DNA of 64,000 bases from Gilliamella sp. ESL0405 (GTDB lineage Bacteria > Pseudomonadota > Gammaproteobacteria > Enterobacterales > Orbaceae). The notes beneath the pieces were generated by a model. That model saw only the letters and a program-made list of their open reading frames with translations. It searched no databases and was not told the DNA's origin. Position numbers and translations under genes: made by a program. Location: positions 806,001 to 870,000 of the forward strand of contig NZ_CP048265.1 in the NCBI RefSeq assembly GCF_019469205.1, written 5' to 3'. Below are positions 57,914 through 64,000 of the stretch, one piece after another. Position 1 is the first letter of the stretch; every line of letters begins with the position of its first letter.

Positions 57914-58597
57914 ATGGCTAAATACGAACTTAATGAGCAACAGTTACCGCAAGAGCCAAGGGGCAGGCCAACACGGATCAATCGCGAGAAAATTATCGAA
58001 GCAGCGATGAAGTTACCCTCACAACAATTAAGCATGACTAGTGTGGCGGCTGCTTTAGGCGTGAAACCACCGACCTTGTATTACCATATTCAAAGCATTG
58101 ATGAATTACGCTCTTTAATGGTGGAAAAAATAACGTGGGATTTACGGGTACCCGTTGCTGATACTTGGCAACAATGGTGCAAAGGTTTTGCTTATGAGTT
58201 TAGGGGTTGGTTAATAGCAGAGCCTATTAGGTTGCAGTTGGTAGAAATGGTTGGCCCAGTGGCGGGGGCTGCTACTGATTTTATCACCCAATGTTTAGAA
58301 AGCTTAGCTAAATTAGGTTTTCCGCAAAAGATTGTAGTTCAATCATTCTTTTTATTAGCACAAGCGGTGCAAGATTTTGTTAGTAGGGAGTATGAGTATT
58401 ACCGCCAACCTGCTAACTTTGCGAAAGTTATTGAGCAAATGCAGCAGTTTACAATACCCAGCAATGCTGATAAGCCAGCTTATAATTTATTGGTCACACA
58501 AATGCAGCAGTTAGATTTTGAAAAGTTTTTTGAGTTTCAAATAGCGATAATTATTGCTGGGTTAGCTGATTATATTAAGGATAATAAAGAGCAATAA
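57914..58597 (+). CDS. TetR-family regulator
   Basis: The 227-residue protein has an N-terminal TetR helix-turn-helix (SMTSVAAALGVKPPTLYYHI) preceded by a basic RGRPTRINREKIIEAA segment, and a helical ligand-binding C-terminal domain. It is divergent from the RND operon, the usual place for a local repressor of an exporter. The same intergenic region holds a Fur-like box. The PPTase gene follows after 5 bp, so the two share a transcript. Confidence 0.85.
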   Translation: MAKYELNEQQLPQEPRGRPTRINREKIIEAAMKLPSQQLSMTSVAAALGVKPPTLYYHIQSIDELRSLMVEKITWDLRVPVADTWQQWCKGFAYEFRGWLIAEPIRLQLVEMVGPVAGAATDFITQCLESLAKLGFPQKIVVQSFFLLAQAVQDFVSREYEYYRQPANFAKVIEQMQQFTIPSNADKPAYNLLVTQMQQLDFEKFFEFQIAIIIAGLADYIKDNKEQ

Positions 58598-58602
58598 CCA
58601 TA

Positions 58603-59295
58603 ATGAATGCCATGTTTCTTGAACAGTTTAATGAGATAACTATTCAACAAATAAAAATTAAGCGTTGCCATTATTACCCAGAACGATGGCAACAAGAGTT
58701 ATTTAAAATCTATCAAATTACTATGCCAACGCAGCTTAAGAATGCTGTACCAAAAAGATTAACAGAGTTTGTGGCAGGGCGTGTGTTAGCTAAACAGTTA
58801 TTAGCAGAATATAGTTGCACGCAGTCAGTCGATATTTTGCAAGATAGATCACCCGCTTGGCCAGCAGGTTTTGTTGGCTCTATTACGCATGCTAAAGGTA
58901 TTGCCGCTTGTGCAGTATTACCGATAACCCAAGCAAATAGTTTAGGGCTTGATTTAGAGTGTTGGTTAACGCCTGAAGTAGCCTCGCAAATTCAGCCCAA
59001 TATTTGTTTAGCAGAGGAATTAAATAACGTTAATGTTGATTTTAGTTTTACTAAAAAAGTTACCCTAATTTTTTCAGCCAAAGAAACTTTATATAAAATG
59101 CTTTATCCTAAAGCAAAACAATTTTTTGATTTTACTGATGCTAAAATAATCAACCAACAAGGAGATAATAGATCAGGTGTATTGGAAATAAAGCTGTTGA
59201 AAAACTTAACATTGAATTATTTAGAAAATGATAATTTCTTAATTAACTATATTTGTAATGAACATAGTTGTTTAACTTTGAGTGTATTGTATTAG
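58603..59295 (+). CDS. 4'-phosphopantetheinyl transferase (EntD-like)
   Basis: The 230-residue protein has the Sfp/EntD-type motifs: SITHAKGIAACAV, SLGLDLECW (magnesium-binding acidic residues) and FSAKETLYKMLYP (the K-E pair). Such enzymes attach the phosphopantetheine arm to carrier domains, here the ArCP and the four PCPs of the two NRPSs. Its location at the edge of the island makes the cluster self-sufficient. It is coupled to the TetR gene by a 5-bp gap. Confidence 0.88.
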   Translation: MNAMFLEQFNEITIQQIKIKRCHYYPERWQQELFKIYQITMPTQLKNAVPKRLTEFVAGRVLAKQLLAEYSCTQSVDILQDRSPAWPAGFVGSITHAKGIAACAVLPITQANSLGLDLECWLTPEVASQIQPNICLAEELNNVNVDFSFTKKVTLIFSAKETLYKMLYPKAKQFFDFTDAKIINQQGDNRSGVLEIKLLKNLTLNYLENDNFLINYICNEHSCLTLSVLY

Positions 59296-59403
59296 GTAAT
59301 GTATTTGTGTTAACAAAGGGAAAGTTATATCTATTACAATCAATTGTATTGGATAATACATCTTTTCATTATCAAGTATTTAAAAATAGTTTGCAGAATT
59401 ATT

Positions 59404-59480
59404 GTGGGTTATAGTGCACTTAATAGAGCGCCTGCTTTGGGAGCAGGATGTCTGGAGTTCGAGTCTTTCTACTCCAACCA
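59404..59480 (+). pseudogene. Decayed tRNA-Pro-like sequence
   Basis: The anticodon arm CCTGC-TTTGGGA-GCAGG (anticodon TGG) and the CCA end are intact, but the 5' acceptor strand GTGGGTT cannot pair with the 3' strand TACTCCA, and the D-arm is abnormal. It looks like a tRNA 3' part fused to foreign 5' sequence, or a decayed gene. Confidence 0.6.
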
Positions 59481-59495
59481 AATCAAAACAGATGT

Positions 59496-59567
59496 GGGTC
59501 GTTAGCTCCGTTGGTAGAGCAGTTACCTTTTACCAATTGATCATAGGTTCGAATCCTATACAACCCA
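59496..59567 (+). pseudogene. Decayed tRNA-Lys-like sequence
   Basis: The sequence follows tRNA-Lys (GGGTCGTTAGCTC, T-arm GGTTCGAATCC), but the anticodon stem reads GTTAC-CTTTTAC-CAATT and no longer pairs, one acceptor pair is lost, and no CCA is encoded. Probably not a working tRNA. Confidence 0.65.
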
Positions 59568-59788
59568 AAACTTACACTTTAGATAACAGATAAGTAGTAG
59601 GTTATTGTAAGTAATTAGCTAGATATAAAAGAAGAGAAAAGAACAACGCCTACAAAAAAATTACAAGAAATATCTTGCAAAATTTCTGTAGGCGGTATAT
59701 TCCGAAAGAGTACGTAAATTGTGAGCGCACGTACATCTTTCATTTAACTTCACAGGAGTGCAATCCCGTGAAAGTCAAGAGTAGCAGT
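59568..59788. other. Non-coding DNA between tRNA remnants
   Basis: No gene seen. It contains an inverted repeat listed separately and a weak TTCAC/GTGAA repeat at about 59742-59772. This may be the end region of a lost mobile element. Confidence 0.4.
59647..59694. repeat. Inverted repeat with nested hairpin
   Basis: CGCCTACA (59647-59654) is exactly complementary to TGTAGGCG (59687-59694), and a second hairpin CAAGA-AATA-TCTTG lies inside. It is in non-coding DNA beside the tRNA-Lys fragment. Its role is unknown; a recombination or transfer site is possible. Confidence 0.6.
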
Positions 59789-59846
59789 TGGTGGGTCGTA
59801 CAGGGTTCGAACCTATGACCAATTGATTAAGAGTCAACTGTTCTAG
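59789..59846 (-). pseudogene. 3' fragment of tRNA-Lys (CTT), att-like
   Basis: The minus strand reads from the edge of the D-arm through the anticodon arm (loop CTCTTAA), T-arm GGTTCGAACC, acceptor ACGACCC and CCA. The 5' third is missing. A 3' tRNA fragment of this kind is what tRNA-targeting integrative elements leave as an attachment site. The ParA remnant starts 88 bp away. Confidence 0.7.
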
Positions 59847-59934
59847 TACATTATATTTGATATAGTGTATGTGTTTGATTTGTAATGAAAAACTCAATAT
59901 ACAAATTTTATATTTGTTTATTGAGACATGAGCC

Positions 59935-60171
59935 ATGCAAAATACAATTTTATCTAGCACTAACCGTGCAAAAGTTATTTCCATTGTTTCAACCAAGGGT
60001 GGGGTAGGTAAGAAAGTACTGCTTATCGATTTAGATACACAGCCCACATTATCCAGTTATTTTGAATTAGAAAATGAAAAACAAAAAGGGACCTATGAGC
60101 TTGTAGCGCATGGTGACACTAGTTTTGATAATGTATCTAAAACCAATATAAACAACTTAGATATATGGTAA
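59935..60171 (+). pseudogene. ParA/Soj remnant with internal deletion
   Basis: The 78-codon frame reads RAKVISIVSTKGGVGKK and continues at once with VLLIDLDTQPTLSSYFELE. In intact ParA proteins the Walker A KGGVGKT is followed by roughly 18-20 residues before VLLIDLD, so an in-frame piece is missing, including the essential Thr. The frame then stops after NINNLDIW, where a ParA should continue for another 150-200 residues. The sequence resembles the ParA/Soj encoded at the end of PAPI-1/SPI-7-type ICEs. Not functional. Confidence 0.75.
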
Positions 60172-60392
60172 AACTGCTACTAGGTGCTTTTGAGATAGCA
60201 CTAGATAAAAACTTACTGGCTATTACTCAATACTGCTTAGAACAAGCGTTTACAGAACGTATTTGGATACAGGGTAAAGAACAGCTTAATCCGTTTAATC
60301 ACCAGTTTAAATGGCAACGACTAGATAAAAAAGATATGCCTTTCTATAAGCAATCTATTCCAAAACAAAAGGGTAGTTTATGGGAAGTATAG
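60165..60392 (+). pseudogene. Possible C-terminal remnant of a TnsC/TniB-like ATPase
   Basis: The 75-residue frame (AFEIALDKNLLAITQYCLEQ, then AFTERIWIQGKEQLNPFNHQF) looks like the end of a TnsC/TniB-type transposition ATPase: a helical segment followed by an NPF motif. It directly precedes and overlaps by 13 bp a TniQ/TnsD-like gene, the order found in Tn7-like elements. There is no ATPase domain left; the ParA remnant abuts instead. The assignment is tentative. Confidence 0.42.
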
Positions 60393-62116
60393 AAGAGCGT
60401 TGCAGACTTAGTATTTTTAAGCCTGTTATTAGTCCAACCTGCTATCAAGATGAGTCTCCTATGGGGTATCTCATTAGATTAGCTGAAATTAATGGTTATA
60501 ATACCTACAGAAGGTTAATCGTTATAGGTGGCTTAATTACCTATAACAAAATACTGAGCCATATAGAAGCCTGTAATATATTAAAAGACCTTTCTTGGAC
60601 AGGGTTTCATGAAGTAATTAAAGATAACAAAATCTATCATTATCCCATTGAGAACTTGAGTTTAAATAGTATTCGGTATTGCTCTTTATGTCTTAAAGAA
60701 AATAATTATTTTCGTCTAGTATGGCAAATGAAAACAGCATTTATTTGTTTAAAACATCAAGTATGGTTAATGGATACCTGTCCTTCTTGTAAAAGAGATA
60801 TTAAATACAGTATAGGTTTATTGGGTAAATGTTCTTGCGGTGTGGAACTAATGTATCAGCCAGTAATAAAAGCACCTAAAAATGTCAATGTATTACAACA
60901 TTATTTGTTTGGAAATAAGTTAGATACAACGGCCTTAGTAAAAAATTCTTTTATACAAGACCTGAACTTAACAATTACAGAAAGAACGGACTATTGTTTA
61001 TTTATTTTACGCTGGTTGCCACAAGCTATAATACAGATAAGAGATAGTCATATACGAACTAAATTTACTCTAGATCAATTAAGAGAACAGATAATAGTCT
61101 TTGCAGATATGTGTATACAAGGTGCTTCTGGGTTCTGGTGTTTGATTGATCAACTAAATAAGTTAGACAAAAAATATAGGTTAGAAAATCAGCTGGGCAA
61201 CTTGGTATTCATAAAATTTTATCAACTTTTTTATAAAAAGTTTACAGATGATAAGTTTTTACCATTTAAAGTCCTAATAGAGAAGTACATAAAGAAATTT
61301 TGGAAAAAGCAATTAACGAATAGAAATATTCTATTTAGTCTTAGTTTAATAAAAAATCATCCTTGGATACCCATTGATCAGGCAGTTAAAGAATTTAAAA
61401 TCAGTCCATTAGAAATTAGGTGGGCAATTAAAGACAAATTAATTACCATATTAGAAGAGCAAAAAGTAACTAGGAAATACATATTACTATACAAACCGTC
61501 AATCGAATTAAATATAAAAGAAATAAAGGATAAATTAAGCTTTAAACAGGCAATACAAATACAGGGTATAACTAAAAAACAGCTTAATCAATTAATCATA
61601 GAAAGACATTTTCCTAAAGCAATACCGCCTAAGAAAGACTATAGTTCCCAATGGTTGTTTTCTTTAATTGATATATCAAAGTATTTAAAAGAATTGCTAG
61701 ACGTTCATGTAGATATAGAAGAAGAAACAGTAACTATTGCTCAAGCTATGCGAATAATAGGTTCAAGAATAGAAAATCCCCTACCAAAGCTATTAAATAA
61801 AATAAGAACTCAAGAAATAGCGGTAGTACAGTGTAATAACTACAATAATATAAAAGCATTAGCGGTATCCAAAAAAGAACTTAATAACTGGATTCAAGCT
61901 ACCAACTATAGTGACAAGTACTTTACTATTCCACAGATTGCGAAAATACTAAATATAAGTCAACAACTTGCATACCAGTTAGTTAATAAAAGATTAATAA
62001 GTTGTTTTGAAGATAAAGATATAAGAAAAAGACTAATAACAAAAGAAGACCCTATCCTAAATTTTGTGTATTTGCCATTTAGAGGTGGCGAGTCATTCTG
62101 TCACCAAATTCTATAA
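60380..62116 (+). CDS. TniQ/TnsD-family protein, C-terminus cut by an IS
   Basis: The 578-residue protein begins with a TniQ domain: DESPMGYLIRLAEINGYNTY and a zinc-finger region with YCSLCLKENNYFRLVW, ICLKHQVWLMDTCPSCKRDI and KCSCG. The later part has several helix-turn-helix-like stretches (DQAVKEFKISPLEIRWAI; FTIPQIAKILNISQQLAYQL). TniQ/TnsD proteins choose the insertion site for Tn7-like transposons. The last 19 or so codons lie inside the IS256-family element at 62063, so the original C-terminus is lost. No tnsA, tnsB or complete tnsC is visible, so the gene is probably an orphan. Confidence 0.75.
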   Translation: MGSIEERCRLSIFKPVISPTCYQDESPMGYLIRLAEINGYNTYRRLIVIGGLITYNKILSHIEACNILKDLSWTGFHEVIKDNKIYHYPIENLSLNSIRYCSLCLKENNYFRLVWQMKTAFICLKHQVWLMDTCPSCKRDIKYSIGLLGKCSCGVELMYQPVIKAPKNVNVLQHYLFGNKLDTTALVKNSFIQDLNLTITERTDYCLFILRWLPQAIIQIRDSHIRTKFTLDQLREQIIVFADMCIQGASGFWCLIDQLNKLDKKYRLENQLGNLVFIKFYQLFYKKFTDDKFLPFKVLIEKYIKKFWKKQLTNRNILFSLSLIKNHPWIPIDQAVKEFKISPLEIRWAIKDKLITILEEQKVTRKYILLYKPSIELNIKEIKDKLSFKQAIQIQGITKKQLNQLIIERHFPKAIPPKKDYSSQWLFSLIDISKYLKELLDVHVDIEEETVTIAQAMRIIGSRIENPLPKLLNKIRTQEIAVVQCNNYNNIKALAVSKKELNNWIQATNYSDKYFTIPQIAKILNISQQLAYQLVNKRLISCFEDKDIRKRLITKEDPILNFVYLPFRGGESFCHQIL

Positions 62117-63343
62117 TAAATCGATTCATCGCACTCTTCCAGTTTTGAATAGGCATAGTCCATTTTTTAGATGCTTGTTGTATCGCTAAATAGATGACCT
62201 TTTTAACTGAGTCATCAGCCGGGAATACCTTTCTTTTCTTGATAGCATGACGAATAACACTATTTAAAGACTCTATCGCATTGGTGGTATAAATCGCTTT
62301 GCGAATATCCTGAGGATAAACAAAGAAGGTACTGAGATTTTCCCAGTGTCTGCGCCAAGATTGACCAATATACGGGTACTTATCATCCCAATTCTCCTCA
62401 AAATGAGCCAGTGCCTGTAATGCCTGTTCTTCGGTTGAAGCCTGATATATCATCTTTAAATCTTTGGTGAGTTCTTTGTAATCTTTCCAACTCACAAATT
62501 TCAAACTACTTCGCACCATATGGATGATACAGAGTTGAATTTTAGTATCAGGATACACTGCATTAATCGCATCCGGAAAGCCCTTTAATCCATCTATACA
62601 AGCAATTAAGATATCTTCAACACCTCGATTTTTAAGTTCTGTGAGTACTGACAGCCAGAATTTGGCACCTTCATTTTCTGCCATCCATAAGCCAAGCAGT
62701 TCCTTTTTATCTTCCATATTGATGGCTAGAGCAAGAAAAACGGATTTATTGATGATACTTCCATCTTGTTTCACTTTGACCACAATACAGTCCAAATAAA
62801 TAATTGGATACAGATTCTCAAGTGGGCGATTTTGCCATTCGACCACTTGCTCTTTTACTGAATCTGTCACTTTAGAAATCAGAGTCGGAGAGATATCAAC
62901 ATCATACATCTCTTTGAATGTGTTGGTAATTTCTTTTGTTGTCATACCTTTGGCATACAAAAAGAGAATTTGATGATTAATTTTATCGATGCGTGTTTGA
63001 TGCTTTTTGACCAGCTGAGGTTCAAAACGACTTTCACTATCTCGTGGAATGGCTAGCTCTAATTCACCATCATCACTTATAACCGTTTTTTTACTATAAC
63101 CGTTACGAGTATTGCTACCTTGTTTTTTCTGATGTTTTTCATGACCTAAATGCTGTGCCATTTCTTCATTTAACGCCGTTTCAATCACCAATTTATTCAT
63201 AAAGCCCGTTAATTTGCCTAAATCTTCCTGAGTTTTAATGCCTTTGGCGAGCTCTGCGGCCATTTCTCTTAGTTTTTTTCGTCCATTTATATCTACCCAT
63301 TTTTTACTCGTTAGAGTAGTTCAAAAATAGGCAAATACACAAA
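62063..63343 (-). mobile_element. IS256-family insertion sequence
   Basis: Ends are marked by TTTGTGTATTTGCC at 62063-62076 and its exact complement at 63330-63343, enclosing one transposase gene. Total length of about 1.3 kb is normal for the family. The left end lies inside the TniQ-like gene. I could not find a clear target duplication at the two ends. Confidence 0.85.
62079..63263 (-). CDS. IS256-family transposase
   Basis: The 394-residue protein has the family features: HLGHEKHQKKQGSNTRNGYSKKTV near the N-terminus, the first catalytic Asp in YPIIYLDCIVVKV, the second in ILIACIDGLKGFP and the Glu in YTTNAIESLNSVIR. The C/DH-type segment LCIIHMVRSSLKFV lies between. Full length and apparently intact. 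It cuts and copies the element by a circular intermediate in this family. Confidence 0.95.
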   Translation of the reverse strand: MAAELAKGIKTQEDLGKLTGFMNKLVIETALNEEMAQHLGHEKHQKKQGSNTRNGYSKKTVISDDGELELAIPRDSESRFEPQLVKKHQTRIDKINHQILFLYAKGMTTKEITNTFKEMYDVDISPTLISKVTDSVKEQVVEWQNRPLENLYPIIYLDCIVVKVKQDGSIINKSVFLALAINMEDKKELLGLWMAENEGAKFWLSVLTELKNRGVEDILIACIDGLKGFPDAINAVYPDTKIQLCIIHMVRSSLKFVSWKDYKELTKDLKMIYQASTEEQALQALAHFEENWDDKYPYIGQSWRRHWENLSTFFVYPQDIRKAIYTTNAIESLNSVIRHAIKKRKVFPADDSVKKVIYLAIQQASKKWTMPIQNWKSAMNRFIIEFGDRMTRHL

Positions 63344-63845
63344 TTTATTTATAGGGTCTTTCTCTTGAATTTTTTATGATTTAGAAAATAAGTCTTGTAT
63401 TTAAGTTAAAATACAAATCTACTTAAATATTTTCTGAAATATATAGAACTGAAAGTTTTAATTGTGAGTTAATTTACTGAAATTTTTTAAAATTTTAATA
63501 ATTATATTAGTTTGTATTATTTAATTGAATTTCGATAAACTTATTTTTTTATTTTGAGAGGATAGAAGCTATTTTACTGCTTATTGTTTACATGTTTATT
63601 ATGTCAAGAACAATTTTTTAGAAAGGGCTGTTCTGTTGAAACTTATTACAACCTTAAAGCGCCGTATTTAAATTATCTTATTACTTAATATACCAAAATT
63701 TATTATTTACTTCATCAATGCATTTAAAAAAATGATTCATAGTGTTATGTTTTCCTAATACTTATCTTTTTTATATTTATCAGAATAATTTGACTTTATC
63801 CTGTTTATTGGGGCATAAGCCCCAATTAGTAAGCCTTTTTATTAA
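63344..63845. other. Non-coding AT-rich region right of the IS
   Basis: About 500 bp of very AT-rich DNA with no coding frame I can support. A terminator-like hairpin lies near its right end. It may be decayed element DNA. Confidence 0.45.
63807..63826. terminator. Hairpin terminator
   Basis: ATTGGGGC pairs with GCCCCAAT around ATAA. It lies 20 bp after the stop of the partial gene at the right edge and can serve as its terminator. Confidence 0.65.
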
Positions 63846-64000
63846 TTATAATTTGGCTAACTTTTCCTGCCAATATTCTTGATATTGTGGCAGGCGTTTT
63901 TGTGCTGTTTGGTATACCTGTTTTAGTTCAGTAGTATCGAGCTTTCTTTGCAGTTTCTCCATGGCATAATCTTGTTTTTTCTGCATCATGTATGCCCTAA
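63846..64000 (-). CDS. C-terminus of an unknown protein (runs off the right edge)
   Basis: The minus strand holds an open frame ending QKKQDYAMEKLQRKLDTTEL, KQVYQTAQKRLPQYQEYWQ and EKLAKL before the stop. The visible 51 residues are rich in Lys and Gln and probably helical. The last part is nearly identical to the fragment at 21.4 kb. I do not recognise the family; its link to other element-derived debris suggests an ICE or plasmid protein. Confidence 0.6.
   Translation of the reverse strand, partial: RAYMMQKKQDYAMEKLQRKLDTTELKQVYQTAQKRLPQYQEYWQEKLAKL
63856..63924 (+). repeat. 69-bp direct repeat, right copy
   Basis: Matches 21434-21502 at 67 of 69 positions, same orientation, 42.4 kb apart. 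It covers the last codons of the gene at the right edge. Confidence 0.9.

Noticed and set aside
59402-59593. A 63-residue open frame across the tRNA-like sequences
   Set aside because: It reads through the decayed tRNA remnants and has no ribosome site or family likeness.
59775-60047. A minus-strand 90-residue frame over the ParA start and tRNA-Lys fragment
   Set aside because: It is the shadow of the ParA coding sequence and the tRNA fragment, which explain the region better.

Overview
The window is low-GC, densely coded DNA from a gammaproteobacterium. The left third (about 1-19.3 kb) has enterobacterial/pasteurellacean-type backbone genes and gene pairs: trxB next to cydD, rsmD-yhhL, a hof competence operon, yigL, tusA and mrcA. 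Low GC plus this gene content fits a host-associated member of the Orbaceae (Gilliamella/Frischella/Orbus type). That placement is inference; no rRNA or marker gene here proves it.

Layout. 1-10 kb: cydD (partial), trxB, a nitroreductase, an AmpG-type permease, ldhA, mltB, a TSUP permease, an OsmC-family gene, an APC permease and a LysE/ArgO exporter. 10.2-10.5 kb: tRNA-Lys and two tRNA-Val genes. 10.7-19.3 kb: hof (DNA uptake) operon, yigL, tusA, ygfX, mrcA, rsmD, yhhL, tRNA-Gly. 19.3-22.4 kb: a transition zone with a peroxiredoxin-like gene, a MarR gene with a palindromic operator, and gene debris (truncated EamA permease, a DnaB N-terminal scrap, a broken copy of an unknown C-terminus).

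22.4-59.3 kb is a siderophore island. A minus-strand operon encodes a fused salicyl-AMP ligase/salicylate synthase, a 3229-residue NRPS (ArCP-Cy-A-PCP-Cy-A-PCP-Cy-A-PCP), a 1525-residue NRPS (docking domain-Cy-A-PCP-reductase), a thioesterase, a TonB-dependent receptor and two saccharopine-dehydrogenase-like proteins. One of the latter carries a C-terminal domain resembling 2-amino-thiazoline-4-carboxylate hydrolases. All four A domains carry cysteine-like pocket codes, so the predicted backbone is salicylate plus four cysteines released by reduction, longer than pyochelin (two Cys) and unlike yersiniabactin (three Cys plus polyketide). Around it lie an AraC regulator, an RhtX/FptX-type permease, a YbtP/YbtQ-like ABC pair, a stand-alone condensation-fold protein, an RND/LolA-like/beta-barrel export-type trio, a TetR regulator and a phosphopantetheinyl transferase. 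Fur-like boxes lie in both divergent promoter regions (48.2 kb and 57.86 kb), which suggests one iron regulon.

59.3-64 kb is mobile-element debris: two decayed tRNA-like sequences, a 3' tRNA-Lys fragment next to a deleted ParA gene (the arrangement of a tRNA-Lys-integrating ICE end), a TnsC-like tail, a TniQ/TnsD-like gene cut by an IS256-family element, and a second copy of the unknown C-terminus seen at 21.4 kb. ICE-type remnants on both sides (dnaB left, parA right) and the shared 69-bp direct repeat suggest the siderophore genes arrived on, or were inserted into, an integrative element that has since decayed.
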